From: Thermoplasmata archaeon
GTDB taxonomy: Archaea > Thermoplasmatota > Thermoplasmata > Thermoplasmatales > Thermoplasmataceae
Assembly (NCBI GenBank): GCA_021850745.1
Contig: JAJZKX010000034.1
Span: forward strand, 1 to 11,027
DNA length: 11,027 nucleotides
Direction: 5' to 3'
Numbering within the stretch: the first letter of the stretch is position 1; each line of letters begins with the position of its first letter. A program made the position numbers and the translations under genes. Positions 1 to 5,265 of the stretch are shown in pieces. The notes under the pieces were generated by a model that ran no database searches, was not told the origin of the DNA, and saw only the letters and a program-made list of their open reading frames with translations.

Positions 1-311
1 AGCGCTGAAAGGATCTTTGCAGTTGCCAGTGTGTCAGAGCCAGCAAACTTCCTGTCTGTAATGAGATATGCATCGTCAATGCCCATGCGCAGGGAGTCAT
101 TGAGTATTTCCTTTGCCTGTGGCGGCCCCATGGATGCAACCGCAGTTACCCAGCCGAATTTTTCCTTCATCCTCACCGCTTCCTCAACAGCCTTCCTGTC
201 GAATGAGTTCATGGAGAGCGGGACATTTTCCCTAACAATTCTGTTGGTCTGCGGGTCAAATCTTACCTGGTTCACATCAGGGATCTGCTTTGCAAAAACA
301 AGGACCTTCAT
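1..311 (-). CDS. etfB: Electron transfer flavoprotein, beta subunit (N-terminal part, runs off left edge)
   Basis: The 103 visible residues start MKVLVFAKQIPDVNQVRFD and go on through NSFDRKAVEEAVRMKE, a VASMGPPQAKEIL segment and ITDRKFAGSDTLATAKILSA. This is the order of conserved blocks in the EtfB/FixA family: the KQIPD strand, the FD-x-AVEEA helix, the MGPPQA turn, and the AGSDTLATA helix before the nucleotide-binding core. Family members pair with EtfA, bind FAD and AMP, and pass electrons from flavin dehydrogenases such as acyl-CoA dehydrogenases to a membrane quinone reductase. The usual length is about 250 residues, so more than half lies outside the window, and whether it is fused to EtfA cannot be seen. 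The ATG at 311 matches the family N-terminus, and a TATA-like stretch about 25 bases upstream fits a leaderless mRNA. Confidence 0.93.
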   Translation of the reverse strand, partial: MKVLVFAKQIPDVNQVRFDPQTNRIVRENVPLSMNSFDRKAVEEAVRMKEKFGWVTAVASMGPPQAKEILNDSLRMGIDDAYLITDRKFAGSDTLATAKILSA

Positions 312-330
312 GGAACAAAAATATGTTTTG

Positions 331-340
331 GTTATTTAGC
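331..340 (-). promoter_or_regulatory. Probable TATA element for etfB
   Basis: On the minus strand this reads CTAAATAACC. Its centre is about 25 bases before the etfB ATG, the spacing expected if transcription starts at or next to the start codon. The match to a TATA consensus is only moderate. Confidence 0.4.
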
Positions 341-396
341 TGTTCAGTTGTCTTGGACCGAATAATGGATAGAAGCTATGTTACTTCCTGCCTGGT

Positions 397-591
397 CTAT
401 TGGATACTTACCCTAAGCCCATGGGCCACAATGCAGTCAAGTATTATTGTTCCTGAATGCCCGCAATTCCCGCATGAATATGTGAGTTCCATCAGATGGC
501 TGTAGAGTACCTCTTTCAGGTTCGTGCATTTTATGTCCGCTGAGTCGCAGGAACCGCATTGAAGTGAAATGGATTTACTGCTTTCCGGCAT
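397..591 (-). CDS. Small zinc-ribbon-like protein of unknown function (64 aa)
   Basis: The function is not recognised. The 64-residue product has two CxxC pairs, C12-G-S-C15 and C40-G-N-C43, separated by 24 residues. This is the layout of a four-cysteine zinc ribbon; two further cysteines lie at 22 and 53. The second knuckle (SCGNCGHSGT) resembles the knuckles of rubredoxin-like and transcription-factor-type ribbons. There is no membrane segment or second domain. The gene lies alone between etfB and the DUF981 gene, all on the minus strand, with gaps of 85 and 61 bases. The ATG at 591 is the only canonical start upstream of the first cysteine pair. A TATA-like stretch (604-611) lies too close for a simple leaderless start, so the promoter is unclear. 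The metal site makes it likely to be a real gene. Confidence 0.62.
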   Translation of the reverse strand: MPESSKSISLQCGSCDSADIKCTNLKEVLYSHLMELTYSCGNCGHSGTIILDCIVAHGLRVSIQ

Positions 592-616
592 TCCATACCA
601 CTCTTAAAATAGAGAT

Positions 617-641
617 GAGGGAACACTTACTGTGATCCCTC
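617..641. repeat. Inverted repeat or hairpin between zinc-ribbon and DUF981 genes
   Basis: The arms 617-626 (GAGGGAACAC) and 632-641 (GTGATCCCTC) pair over 10 positions with one mismatch around a 5-base loop. The repeat lies just after the DUF981 stop codon and 26-50 bases before the zinc-ribbon start. It could be a 3' hairpin for DUF981 or an operator for the zinc-ribbon gene. No clear T-run follows it on the minus strand, which argues against a simple terminator. Confidence 0.5.
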
Positions 642-652
642 TGTCCCCCCAT

Positions 653-1243
653 TTATGGTGGGCTGGCAAGGTGGCCGTTAAGGGCCATGAAACCAATCAC
701 AAGGGCAAACACTGTTCCGATTCCTAGTACTATCCATACCATATAGTAGAGGCCTTTTGTGGTGGAATTAACAGGCTTGAGATACATGACTGGTGCCAGT
801 ACTGCTCCAAGCCCATCGAAGACGTAAAGCCCCATTGCTGTGATGAGGTTCTGCCCCTTTTCAAGATTCAACTGGACAATACTGAACGCCCCAACCAGCG
901 TATAAATACCCACAAACAGAATCAGCAGTGGAACTATGTTCCAGTGGATGTGTTCTGGATCACGATAGCCCATTATACCTCCCATGACCAGGATGAGCCC
1001 GGCAAGAAGGAGCGGATCGCCAAAGAGCATGTTATATGCTGTTCCGAATCCTGTCATGGGCCAGCCAAATGCCATGTAAAACCCTGCTACTGCGTCAAAT
1101 ATTCCTATTGCAATTGCCGGAACGGCGAGTGACCTCACATGTTCATATTTGCCACGGGCAACAAAGAAGAAATAAAAACCGCCTACTGTTGTGCTCATGG
1201 CAAGACCAATCAACATTACTGCCAATGGATCTACAAATACCAT
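653..1243 (-). CDS. DUF981-like six-helix integral membrane protein
   Basis: The 196-residue protein is hydrophobic throughout. Six membrane segments are predictable by eye near residues 5-28, 38-60, 75-93, 101-124, 133-154 and 164-187. Short loops carry conserved-looking motifs: ARGKYEHVRS (29-38), FGWPMTGFGTAYNMLFGDP (59-77) and YRDPEHIHW (93-101). Length, helix count and the GKYEHVR / YNMLFGDP blocks fit what I recall of DUF981, a family of archaeal membrane proteins of about 200 residues known from Thermoplasmata and Sulfolobales; its function is unknown. The histidines and charged residues in the loop before helix 4 could bind a ligand, but this is a guess. The ATG at 1243 follows an AT-rich GATTAAA. 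No clear TATA box is seen; the upstream 95 bases are instead filled with palindromes. The next gene upstream is an RHH regulator on the same strand. Confidence 0.75.
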   Translation of the reverse strand: MVFVDPLAVMLIGLAMSTTVGGFYFFFVARGKYEHVRSLAVPAIAIGIFDAVAGFYMAFGWPMTGFGTAYNMLFGDPLLLAGLILVMGGIMGYRDPEHIHWNIVPLLILFVGIYTLVGAFSIVQLNLEKGQNLITAMGLYVFDGLGAVLAPVMYLKPVNSTTKGLYYMVWIVLGIGTVFALVIGFMALNGHLASPP

Positions 1244-1256
1244 TTTAATCCCCAGA

Positions 1257-1281
1257 TGTTATTGCGAAACATGCAATAACA
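1257..1281. repeat. Perfect 9-bp inverted repeat upstream of the DUF981 gene
   Basis: The left arm TGTTATTGC (1257-1265) and the right arm GCAATAACA (1273-1281) are exact reverse complements around a 7-base spacer. The repeat lies 14-38 bases before the DUF981 start codon, where TBP and RNA polymerase would sit on a leaderless promoter. It is therefore well placed for an operator. A regulatory RNA hairpin is an alternative. Confidence 0.6.
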
Positions 1282-1283
1282 CA

Positions 1284-1312
1284 GCGTGCACGCCCATGCG
1301 CAAGCTTGCGCA
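1284..1312. repeat. Two CpG-rich perfect palindromes (10 bp and 16 bp)
   Basis: GCGTGCACGC (1284-1293) and TGCGCAAGCTTGCGCA (1297-1312) are each perfect palindromes separated by 3 bases. A smaller palindrome TTGCGCAA (1306-1313) overlaps the second, followed by ATCGCGCA. Six CpG steps fall within 1284-1319, unlike the flanking DNA. They lie between the 3' end of the RHH gene and the DUF981 start. Tandem protein-binding sites are the likeliest explanation; a remnant of a small palindromic repeat element is possible. Confidence 0.6.
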
Positions 1313-1324
1313 ATCGCGCACTCC

Positions 1325-1338
1325 AAAAAAGGTAAAAG
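1325..1338 (-). terminator. T-rich tract after the RHH regulator gene
   Basis: Immediately after the RHH gene's TAA the minus strand reads CTTTTACCTTTTTT. Archaeal RNA polymerase terminates at such T-tracts without needing a hairpin. It would separate the RHH transcript from the DUF981 gene. Confidence 0.45.
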
Positions 1339-1899
1339 TTACTGGAAAGTGGCTCTGACGAATCCAGCCATGACTTCCATGGATTTTATTTTCATCTGGT
1401 ATGCTTCCAGGAAACCTTTAAGGCCTGAGGCAAGGCACTCAGATGAACTCTGGCCATAACCTGCCCCGGAAATAGTGGCCTCCCACAGATCTTTGTTCCT
1501 CTTGAATCTTATGTCATCAAGGGGCAATTTTATCTTAAGTTTTTCAGAAAGCCGGGACAAACTATCCATATCAGAGGCATAGTTCCTCAGGAGGTTTCCA
1601 ATGACAAGTCCGGTCTCGTAGAAAAGCTTGGGCGGTTTCTCCTCGGATTCATCCATGGAAATGGCAAGCATATCGTCGAATAGCCTGAATGGAACGGGAA
1701 CTGATCGTGTTGAAGTAATTATATGGAAATAGGTCAGGAAGTCATTGATGGATCCGATATCCAGGCCCTGTTCTTTCAGTTCAATGTACTGTATGGCTGC
1801 CTCCGTGATAAGGGAGCTTATGGTCTTACCCATCCTGGCAGCTTCATCGGTAATCCTGCCGGCCAGTTCATTGGATAAAGAAACATTCAGTCTAGCCAT
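1339..1899 (-). CDS. Ribbon-helix-helix regulator with uncharacterised C-terminal domain
   Basis: Residues 1-41 form an RHH/CopG-type DNA-binding fold. The strand MARLNVSLSNELAGRI supplies the DNA-contacting ribbon, followed by two helices joined at ARMGKTISSLITEAA. Such proteins bind as dimers, two strands forming one ribbon in the major groove. Most are 45-100 residues long. This one has 186, so about 130 residues form a second domain that I do not recognise. It runs from a helical stretch at 48-120 (with FYETGLVIGNLLRNY at 93-107) to alternating strands and helices at 125-186 (ECLASGLKGFLEAYQ at 154-168, then GFVRATF). The end pattern, helix-G-helix then strand, is loosely like the small-molecule-binding V4R fold but lacks its cysteines, so this is only a suggestion. 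A TATA box sits 25 bases before the ATG, implying a leaderless mRNA. Confidence 0.72.
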   Translation of the reverse strand: MARLNVSLSNELAGRITDEAARMGKTISSLITEAAIQYIELKEQGLDIGSINDFLTYFHIITSTRSVPVPFRLFDDMLAISMDESEEKPPKLFYETGLVIGNLLRNYASDMDSLSRLSEKLKIKLPLDDIRFKRNKDLWEATISGAGYGQSSSECLASGLKGFLEAYQMKIKSMEVMAGFVRATFQ

Positions 1900-1920
1900 G
1901 ATTTAGATAGCATCAGTTGC

Positions 1921-1928
1921 TATAATTT
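1921..1928 (-). promoter_or_regulatory. TATA box of the RHH regulator gene
   Basis: The minus strand reads AAATTATA, centred about 25 bases before the ATG at 1899. This is the expected spacing for a transcript starting at the A of the start codon. Confidence 0.55.
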
Positions 1929-1978
1929 GCTTTCTTTGCACTTTGCTAATAATCTGCACATGCTGAAAATGGGGTTTC

Positions 1979-2003
1979 CGCAAACTTTTATGCTATCTTT
2001 GCG
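1979..2003. repeat. Spaced inverted repeat CGCAAA-N13-TTTGCG
   Basis: CGCAAA (1979-1984) and TTTGCG (1998-2003) are exact 6-bp inverted arms with 13 bases between, about 50 bases upstream of the RHH TATA box. The half-site core CGCAA recurs in the palindromes at 1297-1313. This makes a shared binding site for the RHH protein worth testing. Short arms mean chance is possible. Confidence 0.35.
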
Positions 2004-2015
2004 AATAAAAATAAA
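2004..2015 (-). terminator. T-rich tract after the Rieske ferredoxin gene
   Basis: The minus strand reads TTTATTTTTATT, 11 bases past the Rieske stop codon. This is a typical archaeal U-rich termination signal. Confidence 0.45.
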
Positions 2016-2025
2016 GCTGTGTTGG

Positions 2026-2343
2026 TTATAGTTCAACCATGATTTCGCCGTTCTCAACCTTGGTCTTGTAGGATTTGAGAGGGCTAATATCTCCTGCACC
2101 CTCAGGCGGGCTAATGACTGACCCATCCTTAGGGTTGAACGTTGCAAAATGGTTGGGGCATATGAGCTGATGGTCATCCATGAATCCTTCTGAGAGATCG
2201 TAATCCTCGTGGGTGCACAGGTGTGATGTCGCGTAATAGCTGTTTCCGTCCCTAATGATAAGAACTTCCCTGCCTTCAACCTGCACCTTGAAAAGATCCC
2301 CATCCTTCATGGCTCCTTCTTTCAATACTTTGTACCAAGTCAT
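2026..2343 (-). CDS. Small Rieske [2Fe-2S] ferredoxin-like protein
   Basis: From the ATG at 2343 the product has 105 residues. It carries both halves of the Rieske motif: CTH at residues 43-45 and CPNH at 62-65. Two cysteines and two histidines therefore ligate a [2Fe-2S] cluster. The rest is the all-beta Rieske fold: strands before the first loop (LIIRDGNSYYATSHL) and the PPEG...LKSYKTKVENGEIMVEL tail typical of dioxygenase or NirD-type ferredoxins. There is no signal peptide or membrane anchor, so it is probably a soluble cytoplasmic electron carrier or an oxygenase subunit; no oxygenase lies next to it. An in-frame TTG at 2352 would add three residues, but the TATA box is 28 bases from the ATG and only about 20 from the TTG, so the ATG is preferred. 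It is divergent from map. Confidence 0.88.
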   Translation of the reverse strand: MTWYKVLKEGAMKDGDLFKVQVEGREVLIIRDGNSYYATSHLCTHEDYDLSEGFMDDHQLICPNHFATFNPKDGSVISPPEGAGDISPLKSYKTKVENGEIMVEL

Positions 2344-2368
2344 GGTTATCAATTATGCATATGTGCAA

Positions 2369-2374
2369 TTATAA
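2369..2374 (-). promoter_or_regulatory. TATA box of the Rieske ferredoxin gene
   Basis: TTATAA is centred about 28 bases before the ATG at 2343, so transcription should begin within two bases of the start codon. It decides against the upstream TTG start. Confidence 0.55.
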
Positions 2375-2405
2375 TTTTCTGGATTTGGCTGATTCCGCGA
2401 TCAGG

Positions 2406-2412
2406 TTTTATA
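2406..2412 (+). promoter_or_regulatory. TATA box of map
   Basis: TTTTATA is centred about 39 bases before the GTG start of map. A leader of roughly 12-14 bases is implied, unlike the leaderless neighbours. No strong Shine-Dalgarno is visible in it. Confidence 0.5.
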
Positions 2413-2447
2413 GAGATAAGCCATTTTTGCCTAGGCGTTGAGTTAAG

Positions 2448-3320
2448 GTGGATCAGGAAGTCAAGGAAAAATACAGGCTTGCAGGCTCAATTGGCAGGAA
2501 GGGATTAGAGTTCGGCAAGAGCTTGGTTGAGCCGGATGCACTTCTTCTGGATATAGCCAACGGAATAGAAAAACACATTGTGGACCTTGGAGGAAAGCCA
2601 TCCTTCCCTGTAAATATCTCAATAAACAATGAAGCAGCCCACTATTCTCCTTTCCACGGAGACAAAAAAAGGCTCAGGACGGGAGATGTCGTGAAACTCG
2701 ACGTGGGAGCGCAGGTAGACGGATACCTTTCAGATAATGCAGCTACAATTGAAGTAGGAGGCAAGGGTGAATATTCCACTCTCATAGACGCCACAAGGGA
2801 GGCCCTGAACTCAGCTATCAGAAGGCTGAGGCCAATGATCCAGGTCAGGCAGATAGGAGAGGAAATAGAGAGTACCATCAGGAAGTTTGGGTTCAAGCCT
2901 ATACGGAACCTCGGCGGACACGGAATCAACAGGTACGATCTGCATTCTGAGATTTTCATTCCAAATTATGATGACGGCAACAGCAAGACACTTCACAACG
3001 ACATGGTCATAGCCATAGAGCCATTTGCGAGCACCGGCATTGGCATGATACATAACGGCCCTGGCGGCAACATATACATACTGAGCGGAACAAGGATCAG
3101 GCAGGACGAGATTCTCTACAAGAATTTCAACACGGTTCCCTTTGCCCAGAGGTGGGTAGCGGAACTGATGCCGGATGCCGATGATTATATCCGGAAGATG
3201 ATGAAGTCGAGGGAAGTGAGCGAGTTTGCAGTCCTCAAGGAACACAAGGGCACAATGATATCACAGGCAGAGCACACAATAATGATACTGTCTGACGAGG
3301 TTATTGTCACTACTGCCTGA
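2448..3320 (+). CDS. map: Methionine aminopeptidase, type II (archaeal)
   Basis: This cytosolic enzyme removes the initiator methionine from nascent proteins. The 290 residues fit the archaeal class, which lacks the N-terminal extension of eukaryotic MetAP2. All five metal ligands of the pita-bread fold are present: D85 (in KLDVGAQVDGY), D96 (in SDNA), H158 (in GGHGINRYDLH), E191 (in AIEPFA) and E275 (in QAEHTIM). The order and spacing match the Pyrococcus furiosus enzyme. H65 in NEAAHYSP is the conserved substrate-side histidine. The type II insertion falls between about 190 and 270. The start is GTG: an in-frame stop lies 7-9 bases upstream, and a later start would remove the first conserved helix (YRLAGSIGRKGLEFG). 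Its last 11 bases overlap the 3' end of tmk on the other strand. Confidence 0.97.
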   Translation: MDQEVKEKYRLAGSIGRKGLEFGKSLVEPDALLLDIANGIEKHIVDLGGKPSFPVNISINNEAAHYSPFHGDKKRLRTGDVVKLDVGAQVDGYLSDNAATIEVGGKGEYSTLIDATREALNSAIRRLRPMIQVRQIGEEIESTIRKFGFKPIRNLGGHGINRYDLHSEIFIPNYDDGNSKTLHNDMVIAIEPFASTGIGMIHNGPGGNIYILSGTRIRQDEILYKNFNTVPFAQRWVAELMPDADDYIRKMMKSREVSEFAVLKEHKGTMISQAEHTIMILSDEVIVTTA

Positions 3321-3909
3321 GCAGTGGAAGCAATCTGTTCATGATATCATTAAAGCTCTGCTGAATGGTCCCAGAGGCATCAATGGCTATCTTGCCGCTG
3401 AAATCAATGGCTTTGTAAAATTCCCTGACACCTGACAGGTAATCGTTTTCCTCAAATCCAGTGAGGGCACCACGGCGGGAAATCCTCCTCATAGAAATCA
3501 CGGGATCAACATCCAAGTAAAACGTTATGTCCGGCCTTACCCTAATCACGTCTGAGACTGCCGACATCCAGCTTATGGCCTTTTCCCTTGTTCCGAAGAG
3601 CTTCTGAAGAAGCACCCCCTGGTATGCCATGGAGGAGAGAATGTACCGGTCGCATAGGACTATCTCACCAAGTTCAAGATGCTTTGAGATTTCATTCTGG
3701 TGAACAAATCGGTCTTCGGTGAATCTGAAAAAAAGAGATAACCCTGAATGGGGATCACGGGATTCCTTGAGTGCATCAGGTAGTGCAAGCGCATCAGTAG
3801 GCTCCTTGGTTGCAAATACACGGTACCCTCTATCCATCAATTCCTTTTTCAGCATGGAGACAAGGGTAGTCTTTCCGGTTCCGTCTATCCCTTCAAAGGC
3901 TACGAACAT
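3310..3909 (-). CDS. tmk: Thymidylate kinase (dTMP kinase)
   Basis: The enzyme phosphorylates dTMP to dTDP with ATP, the step before dTTP. From the ATG at 3909 the protein is 199 residues, the usual size. The P-loop GIDGTGKTT is at residues 7-15, and TKEPTDALALP matches the dTMP-binding region (normally REPGGT-like). LCDRYILSSMAYQG holds the conserved DRY with the Ser/Tyr that contact the nucleotide, FYLDVDP is the family strand, and an Arg-rich lid (RRISRRGALTGFE) follows. An in-frame TTG at 3927 would add six residues. The TATA-like TTTTAATA (3941-3948) is only about 18 bases from it but about 35 from the ATG, where AGGA also precedes the ATG by 5 bases, so the ATG is preferred. The gene is convergent with map and divergent from the MFS gene. 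Confidence 0.95.
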   Translation of the reverse strand: MFVAFEGIDGTGKTTLVSMLKKELMDRGYRVFATKEPTDALALPDALKESRDPHSGLSLFFRFTEDRFVHQNEISKHLELGEIVLCDRYILSSMAYQGVLLQKLFGTREKAISWMSAVSDVIRVRPDITFYLDVDPVISMRRISRRGALTGFEENDYLSGVREFYKAIDFSGKIAIDASGTIQQSFNDIMNRLLPLLRQ

Positions 3910-3940
3910 TGGAATCCTGTGAATCAAATCTCCAAAGCCC

Positions 3941-3948
3941 TATTAAAA
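3941..3948 (-). promoter_or_regulatory. Probable TATA box of tmk
   Basis: The minus strand reads TTTTAATA about 35 bases before the ATG at 3909, giving a leader of about 9 bases that includes AGGA, a weak ribosome-binding site 5 bases before the ATG. Confidence 0.4.
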
Positions 3949-3980
3949 CAATCCCTGGCTCATGATTATATGCTCGGCTG

Positions 3981-3987
3981 CTATAAG
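3981..3987 (+). promoter_or_regulatory. Probable TATA box of the MFS transporter gene
   Basis: CTATAAG is centred about 23 bases before the ATG at 4007, compatible with a leaderless start. A second candidate, GATTATAT at 3964-3971, would give a leader of about 12 bases. The sequence does not decide between them. Confidence 0.4.
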
Positions 3988-4006
3988 TGTGAACTCTTGA
4001 GCAGGC

Positions 4007-5233
4007 ATGAAAATACCCGGTCTAAACTTCAGCATCCTTTCGAACCGCTACGTCGGTGCCATATCTATGGCACAACTGATCAGGATACTTGGAAGGTCAC
4101 AGGCCTGGATATTCATCCCCCTTTATCTTTCCAACATTAGGCACATTCCTTATGTCTACGTGGGAGTGCTGTTCTTTGTTACTGCCATGGTCACCCTCCC
4201 TTTCTCCATTTACGGGGGAAATCTCATCGACAGGATCGGAAGGAGGATCGCTGCAATCTGGCTTCCTCCAATAATTATCTCCCTTCTACTTGCAATCACC
4301 GTGTCAGTTTACCTGCATTTGCCGGATCTCATACTGTATATTGCATTCATCCTCGTTGAGCCGTTCAGCAGCATACAGGGCATTCTTGACAATGTTGTCC
4401 TCACAGACACTACCAGTGAAGTGGAGAGGACCGATGCATTCAGCATAGTCAGGATTGGTGGAAATATAGGCTTCTCCCTGGGCCCCGCAATCGGCGGTTT
4501 CCTGTCTGTGGTAAATTATGCACTGGTCTTCCTGTTCCCTGCGATCGCATCCATAGGGGAGTGGTACCTTTACATAAAATACGTCAAGGAGACCCGCGTG
4601 GTTCAGCCTCATGGAAGGGAGAAGATGCAGATCCCCATATCCGACAGGCCGTTCTTAATGCTCTGCATCCTCATTGCGTCAGTGTGGTTCATTGCCGGGC
4701 AGTGGGGAACCACCCTGACCCTTTTCTGGAGCAATGTGGATTTGGTTCCAAACAGTTTCATCGGAATCCTGTACGCAATCAACGGTGTTGTGGTTGTATT
4801 CCTGCAGATACCAATAAACTGGGCGCTTGCGAGGATGAAGGATTACAGGAGGATTGCACTTGGTGGGTTTGTATATGCCTTCTCATTCTTCGCCCTGGTG
4901 TTCAGCAGCAACCTCATCTTTCTTGCGGTGGATGTAGTGTTCATAACAATAGGTGAGAACATCCTGTCGCCCGTTGCATACAGTGTGGTCGGAAAGATGG
5001 CACCTGCAGACCGCAGAGGCCAGTACTACGGGGCTTTCCAGCTGATCATGGGGCTCATAATGCCCATAGCTCCCGTGATCGGGACAGTCCTTCTCACTAA
5101 GTTCTCATCAGACCCCCTGTATATGTGGGGGCCACTCATGCTACTGGGAGTTGCCGTTTCACTTACAGTGTTGAAATTTGGAGGCAAAACGCTGGTACAG
5201 GACAGAAGGGAGCCAACCCAGCTACAAATTTGA
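4007..5233 (+). CDS. Major facilitator superfamily transporter
   Basis: The 408-residue integral membrane protein has about 12 hydrophobic helices in two halves. It carries the MFS motif A between helices 2 and 3 as GGNLIDRIGRR (residues 70-80). A weaker counterpart between the halves is ALARMKDYRR near 275-285. GFSLGPAIGGFL around 155-166 matches the helix-5 motif C (G-x8-GP-x2-GG), which is characteristic of proton-driven antiporters of the drug-efflux group. The closest functional guess is a DHA1-type exporter of drugs or metabolites; the substrate cannot be read from sequence. It stands alone, divergent from tmk and convergent with acs, whose stop codon lies 13 bases beyond its own. The ATG at 4007 precedes a short cytoplasmic N-terminus and helix 1 beginning near residue 16. 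Confidence 0.9.
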   Translation: MKIPGLNFSILSNRYVGAISMAQLIRILGRSQAWIFIPLYLSNIRHIPYVYVGVLFFVTAMVTLPFSIYGGNLIDRIGRRIAAIWLPPIIISLLLAITVSVYLHLPDLILYIAFILVEPFSSIQGILDNVVLTDTTSEVERTDAFSIVRIGGNIGFSLGPAIGGFLSVVNYALVFLFPAIASIGEWYLYIKYVKETRVVQPHGREKMQIPISDRPFLMLCILIASVWFIAGQWGTTLTLFWSNVDLVPNSFIGILYAINGVVVVFLQIPINWALARMKDYRRIALGGFVYAFSFFALVFSSNLIFLAVDVVFITIGENILSPVAYSVVGKMAPADRRGQYYGAFQLIMGLIMPIAPVIGTVLLTKFSSDPLYMWGPLMLLGVAVSLTVLKFGGKTLVQDRREPTQLQI

Positions 5234-5245
5234 GAAAGATCAGGG

Positions 5246-5265
5246 TCAGGAAGTTTCCTTCCTGA
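5246..5265. terminator. Perfect 8-bp hairpin between convergent MFS and acs genes
   Basis: TCAGGAAG (5246-5253) pairs exactly with CTTCCTGA (5258-5265) around the loop TTTC. It begins 13 bases after the MFS stop and contains the acs stop codon and last five sense codons. A stem shared by both convergent 3' ends suggests a two-way termination or mRNA-end stabilising element. No long T-run follows on either strand, so the terminator role is inferred. Confidence 0.5.

Noticed and set aside
1920..2303. A 127-codon minus-strand open frame overlapping the Rieske gene in another frame.
   Set aside because: Its low-complexity, Arg/Thr/Ser-rich product resembles no family and it is covered by the well-supported Rieske frame and the RHH promoter region.
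3971..4003. TGCTC...GAGCA dyad between tmk and the MFS gene.
   Set aside because: Five-base arms with a 23-base spacer are too weak to separate from chance.
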